Source: Norana najaformis (Eukaryota; Annelida; Clitellata; Crassiclitellata; Hormogastridae). Taken from it: a stretch of DNA of 64,000 nucleotides. Both the position numbers and the translations under genes were made by a program. Within the stretch, counting starts at the first letter, position 1. Every line of letters starts with the position of its first letter. The notes under the pieces were generated by a model. That model saw nothing but the letters and a program-made list of their open reading frames with translations, was not told the origin of the DNA and ran no database searches. Of this stretch, positions 26,496-40,355 are shown piece by piece. The stretch spans positions 4,848,229 through 4,912,228 of the forward strand of contig OZ029923.1 of the NCBI GenBank assembly GCA_964023275.1, given 5' to 3'.

Positions 26496-27429
26496 TAAAC
26501 CCATGACGTACTACATTAAAAATCAAATTGACGCACCGTGAACTGCCATTAGAAATCTTATGGATATACTGCGAACTGCCTTCTAGATTGCAAGCCTAGA
26601 AATCGGACGGCGTGAATACAACTGATTTCTTATTGCACAGTATGGCTCCCTACATGCAAACATTTCCAGCCCATCGTGACTGCAGATTTCATTTTACCAG
26701 AAGCACGGGAGTTTTTACAACAGTCTGAGAAGCCTTTCTTTAAATTGCATAAAATAACACTTACTGCCTGTAGGTTGCTAGATGTTTAGTTTCGTAATTG
26801 TAGGTTTTTTTCTGATTTCTAATTAGATTGCTAATGTGCAATAGCAACTGAATAGAAAACACCAAATAAAATTGAGCATCCTGGGCACAAACTTAACTGC
26901 AGTGGTCTTACAAATGCAAAAACCTTTCCCATCTAAATATTTTTTATTAATTTTGTAAAAGTCAAAAATCAAAATAGTTGGATAAATGGTGCAGTTAATA
27001 CAGAACCCTAAGATTACCTAACAAATTCAATATAGGTTTTTAACCACGTTAATGTGTGTTTTATTCGTAAGCCAAATACTGCTACATACATCAGTCCACA
27101 AAATGTGTATTGCATAAAAACTATGGTTCCAACTTTTTCATAAAACTTACATTTTAAAACGGCAATATAATACAGCAATTGGCCAAACAACAGTTACAAT
27201 TATCTGCAGCAAAACAGAAAACATTCCTCTCAGGCAAGTTTTGCGTATTCCAATTTGCCAACATCATAGCTTTGGAGCATCAGCCGACAAGGAAGCAAAA
27301 ATGTGCCAAGTTTTTAGTATATAAATGTATCACTCAAAAAAAGAACAACCCAAGCTGGTGAAAAGCAGAGGCGTTCTTTAACTTCCAGCACTTTCGAGAG
27401 GTTTGCAAAAGATGCTGTTGCCATTTGGT

Positions 27430-27600
27430 TCAAGAGCTCACCTTGTAACTCGAAGTGTGCAGGTTGCGCCTCCCCTAAGACAGTTACCGTGCAGGGACCC
27501 AGAGGAAGTCCTTAACATCCAACTGCTCAGTGCCATCAACTATGCTTTGTTGTTAGCTAGTGGTGTTTAATAAACACAGAAATAAACAAATAATAATAAT
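27430..27600 (+). mobile_element. Degraded copy of tRNA-derived SINE (family D)
   Basis: 'CTCACCTTGTAACTCGAAG', 'GTGCAGGTTGCGCCTCCCC', 'GACAGTTACCGTGCAGGGAC' and 'AAGTCCTTAAC' track the SINE at 50572 block by block. The tail ends in 'AATAAACACAGAAATAAAC' and AAT units. Confidence 0.6.
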
Positions 27601-29924
27601 AATAATGTTAGGGAAAAACTACTTTCCTCAATCAGTGCTCATCTATGGCCCAATGCATCAATGCAGTCGCTCTTTGCAGCAACTCTTACGAAAAAACAGC
27701 CATCAGTGAAGATTAGCCTTCCCAAAAATAACACTCCCTATTTTTTTAATCCTGGGGATCAAATGTACCTTGGGTTAAACAAAATAATAGTAATATACAG
27801 TCCCAAGACATATATAAAATCACTGATGTTGAACTTGTAGAAGTTAAACGGCAAACCACAAAGTCTCATGTATTCACATGAAATGACCAGTCGTTTTAGC
27901 AAAACAATATCCAATTATTCACCCCCACAATTAACTTTTGCAATGAAAACCAATAAGTATGAATTGCTGAACATGAAAGAACACCCGTACCAATATCGTT
28001 AGCAAAACAACCCTTAAAACATATACAATTGTGCCGTATCCAACAGTGAAGGCCATTTTCAGTGCAATGTTTTTCGTGAGTGTTTCAAAAATGACAATTA
28101 GTATACAATCAAGCATAAGGAAAATGAAAGTTTTCAGTTACTCCTGCATCCCGTTTCATTCGCTAATTCGTTAAGCATGAAGAGATTAAATTTAAGATTT
28201 ACTTTCATTTTAGAAATCAACTTTCACGCAAATTAACAGCACTTTATTTACTTTACATGACAGCTGCAGTCAACACATTACATTCCAACCACGTGCTTAT
28301 GTACCTGACATTTTTCTAGAGCCTTTAACACACTCAGCATGCACATCATAAGGTCAAAAGGTTAAGCAGACACTACGAGATCATCAGAAAGTTATCACAA
28401 ATTGTTCTTTACAACAGTCTTCTTGACATTGCACAGAAATTTTATGTCTGCTGTCAATTATACGAAATGTGCAACACGTGGCATTGAACTACTGAATCTA
28501 CCCTACTCAAATCTCATATACTGAAATTTAATTTAGTTACTGCTGTGGGCTGTGGATCGAGGCAGTTGTATTCATACTGGGGGAAGGGTAGTCACCGTAT
28601 GCATACACCCGTTGTATAATTTAGTACCGGTATGCTAATTTATGCAGAATCAATACAAACAAAAGTGGTGTGATGGAAGAAACGAGAGATCCCGCCTACT
28701 GTAGGTAAAACTCGGCAATAAAGATCATGTTACAGGACCGCGCGTGGTGGCTGATACCATGGCAAGGGAATCTTATATAATAACTTACCCAGCCCTAGGA
28801 CTGGGCCAGCTGACACTCTGACTTATTTGACGCACATCTTCCTATCTGTCTTCGTCCGTGTAAATGTCCCTGTTTGTTCGTCTCGGTTTTTGTCTGTCTG
28901 TCTGTCGTTATGATCACAGCTTTTGCCACCTACCCAGGTCCGTCATCCAATCGGCTTTAACTTCAGTTTTAAACCGGTGGCGGCAGCTGGATAAAGTGGA
29001 GTTTCATTTCAAGCATTTCACATAGCCAGTCTGGATGTTTTGCAACAGGTACACTTTACAAGGTACAGTGAAAATCTGTCACATCACCAAAAACTCACAT
29101 TTAAACAATCGATAAACGCTACGCTTAATAACAACTTGTTTGGTATTCAGAGTTCACACCTACTTCCAGACAAATAACTCCAATCAGCTTCCATTAAAAC
29201 CAAATCTTCCATTTAATGTTTTGGCTGTTTGTACAAGTGGATTGTCTGCAGCTTTCTGACATTGAGCAAAGAACCGAGGTCATTAAATAACCAATTACTC
29301 ATCAATCAAATAATAATAATAACGATAATAAAATAACAACAATAATAATAATATCAAGAGCTAATAATATTGAATGGTACTTCAAGGTGCCCAACATAGC
29401 AGAGTTTTCAGGCTCGACTTAGCATTTCCACAACTGCACTGGAACTTCTTTCTAGCATGCCTCATAACAACATGCAATGGTGTAGCAGAGAATTCGGGAT
29501 CCCGGTCCTTTCCAGGACCTGCTGTGGCGATGCAGTTTAATGCTCACAAAAATAATTCTGCAACTGGCTGGGCCTTAAATGGTTGGGGACCCAGTTCACC
29601 GAGCTGCTTGCTAAACCGGTTGTAAACTGAATTCTGAGATAAAGCAGTGCAGGGCATGCATCTCAGTAGAGTTCAGCTCAAGAAAACGACTCAATTACAG
29701 TGAAATTCCAGTGTACAACAACACGTGATATGTAACAGCAAAAACCACATCAGTTGTATGTTGTATGATCAGTTTGCATGAATTCTGAATTTCAGGAAGG
29801 AATTGTTACCATCTGAAGCCCCGTTTCTGCTGCACCGTACATTAACTAAGCTAAAGCAGGGCTCATGTGGAGCTCTGGATTTTCAGAATGTGTAGTGCTA
29901 GACTGAAAGTCGATCTGAAGAACA

Positions 29925-30017
29925 TGCAACACACGCCTCAAGAACAAAGGTTTCAAATTTTCTGACCACCTGCAACACACGCCTCAAGAACAAAGGTTTC
30001 AAATTTTCTGACCACCT
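29925..30017. repeat. 46-bp perfect tandem duplication
   Basis: 'TGCAACACACGCCTCAAGAA' through 'TTTTCTGACCACC' occurs twice in a row with exact identity (29925 and 29971). Confidence 0.9.
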
Positions 30018-30977
30018 GCTATCAAGCGGTCACAAGTGGTCAAGAAAAAAGATATGTATTCTCTGTAGCGATGGTTTGCAAGACAGGAGTGGAGCTCTAC
30101 AAGGGGATCATTGGGGCCATTGCCCCATAAAAGAATTAACTGAAACTTTGCCCCAGGCAACCCCCACTTCACATTTTAATATGCTATTGTCATTGTGGCC
30201 TTCCTTGGAAGTTCCTCTGCCCGTCCCCATTAAGTAAGGCCTAGCGCCCGCCACGAGTGCAAGACGGCACCATTTAACACGTTCAAAGGGCCCCCAGCTG
30301 GCGCAGTTGACAACTGATAGCCAGCAGAGCCCACTGAACATAGCTACAAGGTCTGAGCCGTCCCTCTATGGCAACTTAAAAGGGTAATTAATATACATTT
30401 GTCTCAGTTGTAAGAACGTCCACCAGCAGAGTGTTAATCTAGAACATAATAATAAGTCAACACCAGAAAAACTAAGACATCGAAAAACAACTGGAACACC
30501 AGAGAAAAACAGAGAAAAAAAGACACACAAATCAGCTTAGCCCACTGGAAAAATTCCACACTTTTCTTGGAAAATCATATCACACGAGCAAATGATGCAT
30601 CAAAAAAATTTATACAGCTCCACCATCAACACAGACGAAGAACAGAAGTAACCAAGCTCAACCAACACGACGATTATCTTAATATCTAGACATCATTTCA
30701 CCAGCCATAAAATGAAATTATACAGAAAACTGGCTATTCATAAAGCCACACAAGCAGAAGCAAACACAGAAATTATGGCTTCACTTAAATACGTCTTGCT
30801 GTCTTTACAACAACCTTTCAAAACTTCACTTGCTTCAGATAAACAAGATTCCTGAGTGGGGCATATTCTACTGATGGCAAAAAGGTTTAAAGTCTACACA
30901 TATTAATATTAGTGAGTTCCATCACCTGACTTGATGACAATTAGTTTTATGCAAACTTCCCTAAAAGGGAAGCAATT

Positions 30978-30997
30978 TTTATTATTAGAATTTTATT
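30978..30997 (-). other. Candidate poly(A) signals for FHIP1
   Basis: Two AATAAA hexamers lie on the minus strand (complements of TTTATT at 30978-30983 and 30992-30997), about 1.4 kb past the FHIP1 stop. They are the first canonical hexamers I saw in that direction; real use is unproven. Confidence 0.3.
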
Positions 30998-31047
30998 ATG
31001 ACAACTGTCATTATTATTTTCACATGAGGTAGAAATGAACCCTCAGG

Positions 31048-31083
<36 letters not shown>

Positions 31084-32039
31084 TTGCAACCCAAACAGGA
31101 CCATACGCCAAGGGCTGGGAATTCTTGTCCTTCTTGGCAAACTCCATCATTAGCATCAGAGGTTGTCTAGCAAACAATGCATATAAAAGGTTTTTCGAGG
31201 GCGCTACATACAAAATCTGGTTATACTTACATCAAATGTTGTGAGGTGGAGGTAAGCTGCAGTGGACAAAGTTCTTTTCGGAGTCCACGGGCAAACTACT
31301 GAAACTTATGCATGCAGGCTTGATAACTCACCAAATAGTTTTGTAGAGCATTCACATTTCACAGATAGGCATGGAAGTGATGGAAAAGGTGGAAAATGGT
31401 AGTTGCGGAAGGAAACAGTCTCTGGTGAGGAAGCCCAAAACTTAGTACGCCACTGGTATGTAAACTAACAGTCATTTCAGTTACTGGTTCAGCAGTAACT
31501 AAGTAATTCAAACACCAAAATAACGTAAGAAAAACAGTAAATTTCAAAGCAGAGAACTGCAGAAGACAACTCAAAAGAAAAGAAATTAATACTTCACTAC
31601 TGTGTAACCTGCAAAGCATTTTCGGTCCTACACAATACTTCTGGACCAGCATAAAAGATTACTTAGGTTTGAATGTCTTACAATTCAGATTTGGTCTCTC
31701 AAATCTTTCTAAAGGTCAGATTCAGTTCGCAAAAAACCTGTGCATAGACCTGGCTGATGTAACATTTCAAATAAATGTTTCAAGCCGTTCAGAACTGGTT
31801 TATGAAGGTTTTGAAACCACTTGAATATGCTAGTCATATGTTTCAAACAGTTAGGAGCCAGTTTTATAAAAGATTTTAAATGGTTTACATCTAATTTTTT
31901 CAAATGGTTTCAATCTGGTTTAAATAAGAGTGAAAATTTTTGAGAAATGGTTTACTGAGTGCTTCAAACAACTGAATCTGGTTGACCAAGACTTATTACA
32001 GTTTTAACCCAGTTTATGAAACTGCTTGTAACCATAACC

Positions 32040-32240
32040 CAAACAGAGAAGTGGGCAACGACGTGAACGGGGCTCCCCATCAACGGATGAGGAGCGTCGC
32101 GTCCGGCAGGGGTGGAACAGACGGGGCCACCCAGGTCGTAAACAAGAGAAATCCCTGTGAAAAAGAAAAAGCTTGAGAGAGGAAAGGGACAAGATCAGAA
32201 ACAGAGAACAGTGGAGACGACAGGTTGAGGACTCATCGTC
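32040..32240 (+). mobile_element. Possible LINE 3' remnant
   Basis: A short plus frame reads ERDKIRNREQWRRQVEDSSS, resembling the RDRE.WR..V. end of LINE reverse transcriptases, then stops. Upstream frames are broken. Confidence 0.35.
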
Positions 32241-32398
32241 GGCGGTGGCCTGACGGAGGAGAAGCAAAGAAGATGAAACATTTTGAAAAGATCAGATCTG
32301 AATTATCATGGTTAGGATTTGGCTTAGCAGTTTTTAACTGGAAAAGATGGACACAGTAACCATAACCCAAAGCAGACGACACAGCAGGGACGAAGCAA

Positions 32399-32628
32399 TC
32401 AAGAAACCTCTTTGGTAAGTAGAAGCGCATGTTCCTGGGAGATTGCCGCTAATTCCTTTAAGAATTCCTTGAAGACGACTGCGCAATAGATGGCGTTCTT
32501 TTTTTCCACCATTTCCTGAGTTTCTCTTACAACGTCTGGAGTTTTTGGCTGTTTGTTGGTGTAGTATGCAACGCGTTTGTTGTCCAGAAGTTTTAGTCTC
32601 GACATAACTGACGCCATCTTTGTTTCAC
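32399..32628 (-). CDS. FHIP1: FHIP1 exon 11, C-terminus and stop
   Basis: Acceptor GTTTCAG|GTGAAA; stop TGA at 32401-32399. KKNAIYCAVVFKEFLKELAA and ISQEHALLL match the strongly conserved vertebrate end (VYCAVIFPEFLKELAAISQAHA). Confidence 0.95.
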
Positions 32629-35600
32629 CTGAAACGGCAAAATAACGTGTCCTCTTGTTGGACTGCTTTTGAGTTTGTTACTTAATTATCTAGACACTTA
32701 ATAAATACACCGATAATGCCTTTTAAGTATCTTAGAAAAGTGCTGCCTACGTCGTGTTCAAATTCAAGAACAGAAAGTTCCTTGGTAAGCAAACAGTGCT
32801 CAGATGACTAGAAGACAACTGTCAGGTTCCAACCCACATGCAGAATATAACCAATGGATTTCCATCCACAGTTCCATCCAGGTTATTATCATTATTATTA
32901 TTTTTATTAATTAATTATAAAAGACATTTATAACGCACACACAATTAACAACAGCCTCAAAGGCATGTGCAACAACCGTAAAAAAGTCCTACCAAGTATC
33001 ATCTAGTAATATCATGGTTTATAGATCAAAAGGGATGTACGGAAATCGACGCAGACCTACTAAACATGTAAGTTTTAAGCTTCTTTTAAAACTTGTTATT
33101 GGAAAAGTGTTATCTTTGATACTTAGTTGGTAAGGCATTCCACACTTTGGGTCAAGAGTAACAAAATCCACGAGAGCCACATGCAGTGTAAATCTTTGGA
33201 ACTATGTGACAGTGTCGGGTGACAAAGTGTCAGGTGACAAAGTGTCAGGTGACAAAGTGTCAGGTGACAAAGTGTCAGGTGACAAAGTGTTCAGAAGAGC
33301 TGGACACCGCTGCACCGAGGATGAGGAAAGACAGCAACCAATGAAACACAAATTCGTGAAACATATTTTGACCCCACAACCACTAGCACCCGTTAAAAAG
33401 GATGAAAAAGGGAAAGGTAACAAATTTTTTTTACATACCTCTATGGAGATGCTTCAGAAGGATCTTAAGAAGGATCTTATTTTCTGCTAAGGCACAAAAA
33501 TTACCACGGTAATTCAGAGCAGAACACGATTAACTTCCAACATCTGTGCTGGTAATTGCTTTTCAACTCCTGACGGACAGAAGGCCGAGTTGGCGCCCAC
33601 AATCACACCTCTGAGCACTACTGCTGAAAACGGTATGCAATAAATAAGCAATACCATAATAAACTAATTTTACTCTCATGAAATTATTTCTAATATTAGA
33701 AAACTATTAAGTTGAAAAAAAAACCGAATTTACCAGTAGGCTTCGGCGAGTTCAAGGCCATCAGACTGTGACGCCGTGAAGGTGTCGAGCTCTTGTCCTC
33801 GCTGTCTCTTCGTTCGTGACAATTCAGCCGATAAAGAAGAAAGTTGTACGCTTGTTCAAGCATCTGCTCCTTCTCTTTCATCTTGTACAGCAACTCCTCG
33901 GTGCGACACTTGATCGTGTTCAGGACCTGCGAAAATAATATTTTATGTGACGGCATGCGAAACCAAGTAACCAGTCCTCTACCATGTTGTCTATAAACCA
34001 AGTAACCAGTCCTCTACCATGTCGTCTATAAACCAAGTAACCAGTCCTCTACCATGTCGTCTATAAACCAAGTAACCAGTCCTCTACCATGTCGTCTATA
34101 AACCAAGTAACCAGTCCTCTACCATGTCGTCTATAAACCAAGTAACCAGTCCTCTACCATGTCGTCTATAAACCAAGTAACCAGTCCTCTACCATGTCGT
34201 CTATAAACCAAGTAACCAGTCCTCTACCATGCTGTCTATAAACCAAGTAACCAGTCCTCTACCATGTCGTCTATAAACTAAGTAACCAGTCCTCCACCTT
34301 GTCGTCTATAAACAAAGTAACCAGTCCTCTACCATGTCGTCTATAAACCAAGTAACCAGTCCTCTACCATGTCGTCTATAAACCAAGTAACCAGTCCTCT
34401 ACCATGTCGTCTATAAACCAAGTAACCAGTCCTCTACCATGTTGTCTATAAACCAAGTAACCAGTCCTCTACCATGTTGTCTATAAACTAAGTAACCAGT
34501 CCTCTACCATGTCGTCTATAAACAAAGTAACCAGTCCTCTACCATGTCGTCTATAAACAAAGTAACCAGTCCTCTACCATGTTGTCTATAAACCAAGTAA
34601 CCAGTCCTCTACCATGTCGTCTATAAACCAAGTAACCAGTCCTCTACCATGTCGTCTATAAACCAAGTAACCAGTCCTCTACCATGTCGTCTATAAACCA
34701 AGTAACCAGTCCTCTACCATGTCGTCTATAAACCAAGTAACCAGTCCTCTACCATGTCGTCTATAAACAAAGTAACCAGTCCTCTACCATGTCGTCTATA
34801 AACCAAGTAACCAGTCCTCTACCATGTCGTCTATAAACAAAGTAACCAGTCCTCTACCATGTCGTCTATAAACAAAGTAACCAGTCCTCTACCATGTTGT
34901 CTATAAACAAAGATGTTGTCTATAAACCAAGTAACCAGTCCTCTACCATGTTGTCTATAAATACCCACAAACTTCTTCCTTCTGGCTGGAATTAATCCCT
35001 CCTAGGAGAGGAGTCAGCCACACGAATCCTTCTTTTCCATTTGTTTCTATCTTCAGTATCTTCTTTCTTCAATCTGAGAAGCTTTAGGTCTTGCTGTATC
35101 ATGTCTACCCATCTCTTCTTTTGTCGTCCCCAACTGCGGTGTCCGTAAACCTCTGCTGTCATAATTCTTTTAATGCAGTTTTCCTCTTCTCTCCTCATCA
35201 CATGACCGTACCATTTCAATAGATACCCACAAACAGTGTACTCGTTTTAAAGCCGAGTTCATCAGGGAGCACAAGTGAAACAGAAACATTGAGATAAAAT
35301 TCTGTCCTGTTAAGGATTCGAACCTTCAACCCTGGGTTGATAGTCCAGCATGCCAGCCACTAGACTAATGAACACCCCACAACCAAGTCACAAATAAAGT
35401 GTACTCAGTATCTACGCCGTCTGGTGTCAACCTCTTAAAAAACAGCTGAAATTCTATTTACTGTATAACTCTTAGTACTTGGGCTGACTTTTGACTTTGT
35501 AAAGCACCCTAGAAGCAGCCTGCTACTTACGATACTATATAAATTGTCGTCATTACATTACATATCATTGATGATGATGAGTTCTCTGCCCAAAGGCAGG

Positions 35601-38600
35601 TCCAATGGCTTTATTCCATCCGGGGATGAGTGAGGTGGTTTCCCTTTGCCTTTCTCACAGACAATTGCAGGTGAGCAACTTGTCCAAGGTCGCTACGCAG
35701 TGGCTTGAGGCAGATTCGAACCTGCGACCCTCCGGCTACGAGGCAACGACCATACCGCTACACCACCGCATCCCACATTTCATTACACTGGTTAATTCCT
35801 ACCTGCATAAGAGACTTGATGGATGGCTGGAAAACGAGCGTATGGCTGAGCAGGAGGGAACTGAGAAGCGGCTGAGGATAACAGGCCAGCCGAGCGATCA
35901 GTCCAGTCAGCTGGAGGTTGACGTAGAGTGAGTTCTGCTTCATCGCCTCCAGTTTGTTCAGTAAGGCAGTGAGGAATGGGCCTTTGGAGAAAAAAAAACT
36001 TCCAAAACTAACAGCAAACTGAAACACTGGGGCCTAAGTTAACAAGTCCTCTCCCATCTGAGTTTACGGGGTGAAGAAAAGGTCAGAAGACTCTCTGGAT
36101 CTGCCTCACTGTGCAACCACAAGAGACAGTAGCACACACCATTAAAGCACAAATTCCGACAGAGCAGAGATGGATGCCACGGACAATGTCGTCAGGACGT
36201 ACCGGTACAAATTTATATTTCTAGACTTCACTGCATCCTAATGTCATAAGGCCATTTTCATGCTGTTACAAGGTTTAACTGCATTCAAAGATAAACTTAT
36301 AATCGCAATTTATGAAGGATCTCAAAATTCACTACTAAGTAACGTAAATACAATGTAACATAACCAGGCATTCATATAGCGCTTTTTACGTCAGTGTAAC
36401 AGCTCCTCCATGGCCTGCCTTCTGGTTTCTTGTGCGTCGAAGATCTCACATGGTTGCTTAGGATTGTACGTATATGTCTGCATGTATGTCTGCATGTATG
36501 TCTGCATGTATGTTATGTCTGCATGTATGTACGTACGTACTGTATCTAGACACATAGCACCTTTTCAGAACTCACAAAAGTGCTGCCTATGCTGGCCTAA
36601 ATAGCATTACAGTGATTAATAAACCAATCAACGTTCATCATCAAGCAAAAAGTATTCTGATAACTAGAAACTTCACCACTGGTGATTGTGACTTCAAATG
36701 CGGTTTGCTTAGAAGCAACCGTCGATTGATCCCTTGCACAAAAAGAAAACAACGCTACAGAAGTTTCCAGATTAGATTCGAACAAATGGCAGAATGTTCA
36801 CCGTGTATCAATCACAACTCACCAATTGTTGGAGATCCCATGTACCTCCTGGCCGAGCCGACTGAGTGGTTTGCGCTGCCAGTGAGTTTGGTCTCATTTG
36901 AAGGCAAATGAAGTTCGACGTTGGTAACCTCGTTCCTAACACCCGCACTCTGCAACTCAGCTTCTGAAACAGATAAGTGCACATCAGAAGCGCTGTTATC
37001 CTGCATTTCTGCCGAACATATCTGCATAAGTTCGGAGCTAGTGCGCCTGCCAACATCTTCCGAATGAGGAAGACCGAGAACGATTCGCTCAGAAGTGTCT
37101 GTAGTGGGGTATCCATATTCCTTGGCTTCCATAAGCAGCTGGTCAAACTCTGACAGTATGTCCTCTGATTCTTCAAATCCCTCTGGAATCTGGACACGAT
37201 TTAGTTGGACAAGAAACGAAAGCAGGTCCTCGCTGCGTTTCAAAACTGGCGTTGCGGGACTGACTAACTCAGCATTTTCATCACAGATCACAGACTCGGC
37301 TGCGTCCAAGGTTTGAAGTTCCTTACTTCCAATGTCGCTGCTTAAATCCGGGTACGGGGCATCGGAACTGCTAAAGGTGTCTGTCGGAGCGGAACTACGA
37401 GGGCTGGATATGCTGGAAAGAGTCTGGCCTTCACTTCCTCTGTACTGAGATGACCAGTTTGTGCAGGCTGCAATGCATTCTTCTATGGAGACCCGAGCCA
37501 GTCGTAAATAGTCCAAATAGCTGGACTCCCATTGGCGAGTATTTACAGAATGGGAGGAACTCGATTCCCATTGGCTGTTGCTGGACCTCTGAAAGTCGGA
37601 GCTTTCTGGAGTGCTGGACTCAACGTCTGCATTCCTAGGAGATGAGATGCGTCTAAAACAAAAACCAAACAGATTACACGAAACAACGAGATTTCAGTTT
37701 CAACCACGCACTCGTTCTCAGAGATGCTATAGAACAGTATTTCAACAATTATTTTTTATTAAAATGTAAGCAAGACAAGGACGAGATTTATTACATAATT
37801 TACAGAAAGGGAACATCGCAGGCAAAAATAACGGCATGTAATTCAACTTTCATGAGCCTCTCAAAAGCAGCTGCAAGTTTAAAATTTGTAGCCTAGCTAA
37901 AAATGGATGTCAAAATTAACTTTGCAGTTTTTCTCCGAAAAAGCGAATAAGCCAAAAGCCTTGGCAATAAATAACCCGGTTTAATTACAATTCGAGACAA
38001 CCATCAGAAGGCAATTCTTAAAAGCACAAAAAGCCAACATAAATAAGCACTAGCTACATACAGGTGTAGCTAAATAAAATGAGTGCTCAGCTTGTAACAT
38101 CAAGTGCACAGATTTGAGTTGTGCATGTATGTACACAGGAGACTCATTACAACATGCTTCATTATAAAACAAATTCTGGTATAACACGGTCAAGGCCATG
38201 GATCCCAAATTTAGATTAGCTGTAAAAACAAACTTCTTATAACATGACCTCCTCATATAGGGCAGGTTTTAAAATGGTTCCCAAAGAAAGCATGTAACGA
38301 GATTCTCTTGTATCTGACAACTCATGTAGCATGTTTTAATAACCTCTCAAAGGTCTTCTACATCAGGGCTTTAAGTATGGACTTTGAGAAAGTCTTTAAA
38401 ACAAATCACTGAGAGCCACTGACTGATAGTAGAATTAAAAACAAATGAAGTAATTAAAGAACGTTTTTCTGATGATGTTTTAATTCATCACGTTTATCCA
38501 ATTCATAAAATGTCAGACAAACTGTGAAAGCACAGTAAAAATCTGATTATCTTATATGACATTTTTGCAATCAACAATATGACATTTTTACAGAACTGCA

Positions 38601-40276
38601 ATCAGTAAAAATCTGATTATCTTATATGACATTTTTGCAATCAGCAATATGACATTTTTACAGAATTGCAATCAGTAAAAATCTGATTATCTTATATGAC
38701 AATTTTGCAATCAGCAATATGACATTTTTACAGAATTGCAATCAGTAAAAATCTGATTATCTCATATGACAATTTTGCAATCAGCAATATGACATTTTTA
38801 CAATTTTGCAATCAGTAAAAATCTTATTCTCTTATATGACATTTTTGCAATTTCGAAAGATCCACTATCAAACTGCCAAATACTTTGATAAGAATCTAAA
38901 GTGGGTTAATCCAACGATCTTTCAGTCAATCCTATTCAGGTTCACACAGTTTGACAAGTTTTTATTACAATATTTTGACTGTCAGTCATTAAATGCAAGA
39001 ACCAGCAGCATTAAGTGCCACCCTGACTCATTACCTGTACTCAGGAGTGCCTTTGGCCTCATCAAAGCCTTTTGCATCAGCAGGGCCTTTGGCCTCTGCT
39101 GGGATTTTGGCCTCAGCAGTGGCACTAGCCGCTTCACTTGCGGCTGGCCTTGACTTTCTGTGGAATGAAAACCACATTCTAGACCGCTGGAAAGCTGAAG
39201 GCGAAGAGACTGGAGAAGGAGGCGGACTGTCACAAGCGGAGGAGTTAGTTAGACTACAACACACGTTAGTATAAAGCACACAACCTGTTTAACACCAACA
39301 CCACATGTTAAAAAGCAACGCGGAATTGAAACAAATCTTTTGACACATAAGCAAACGTGTCAAAACAGAATCAAATGTGTTGAAATAGGAGCAAATCTGT
39401 TGAAATAGAAGCAAATCTGTTGAAATAGAAGCAAATTTGTTGAAACAGAAGCACACGTGGTGTCAGTAGCTTAACCAGAGCTGCAAATATCAGACTATCT
39501 GATAAAGGTTAAATGAACATTTGCAAAAAAGGGAGACAAAAATCCATTAGTCTTCAGCTGTGCCAGTTAAGCAGAACTCATGAGATACTTTCACAAGGGT
39601 TCATATACATGTACACTTAATAAGACATTTCAGAGGAAGTCTGACTACTTGCTGGTATAGAGAAAAGCAAAGCTCTATCAGCAACACTAGCACACTTTTA
39701 TCGTAAATTAAGTCCAAAAACAATACAAAGTTGCAAGGCTCTCCACATTACTGAACATTACAACATGAAAACAGTCACGGACCTGGAATTTTAAAAATTA
39801 ATTAAGTTTCTCAGAATGAAGTTTACAGCAGGTCATTAGCCTACTCAGATAATCAATTCTTTTTTCATTTAGATAAAACTGATTTAAAAACTGATAGAAA
39901 ATTAAAACATTCACATTTCATTCCTCAACAACATATCTGCCTACCTTTACGAGCAACCTACAGATTAAAAAATTGAAATCAACTCTCCCGAATCGCGGTG
40001 CATCCAAACAAGGAAGGTATGACTGTTTGGACACATCTCTCGCTGCGAAGGTGACCAGGACCATGCCAGGACCTTGCGAGCAATGATTTCCGGCCCCTGA
40101 GAGACCAGAAGAGACCAGTCAGATGCCCTCGCCATACAAGGACAAGAACAGTGGAAGCTGACCTGCGCCCATTGAACTTCTGGGTCACATACGGCCTGGA
40201 GACGAGCCCAGAAGAGAGATGGCTGGATGCAAGTTTTGGAAACGGCAACACTTGGACAGTAAGCCACAAATGATGA

Positions 40277-40310
<34 letters not shown>

Positions 40311-40312
40311 GG

Positions 40313-40355
<43 letters not shown>

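Noticed and set aside
33960-34960. CRISPR-like array of 28 near-identical 35-bp repeats
   Set aside because: Units are head-to-tail with no unique spacers, inside an intron of an animal gene. It is a minisatellite.
35290-35375. tRNA gene on the minus strand
   Set aside because: A and B boxes are present, but the acceptor stem does not pair and the anticodon stem has a mismatch; better explained as a SINE head.
36812-37197. Minus-strand ORF of 129 residues overlapping FHIP1 exon 8
   Set aside because: Shadow frame; the exon 8 frame is fixed by phase on both sides.
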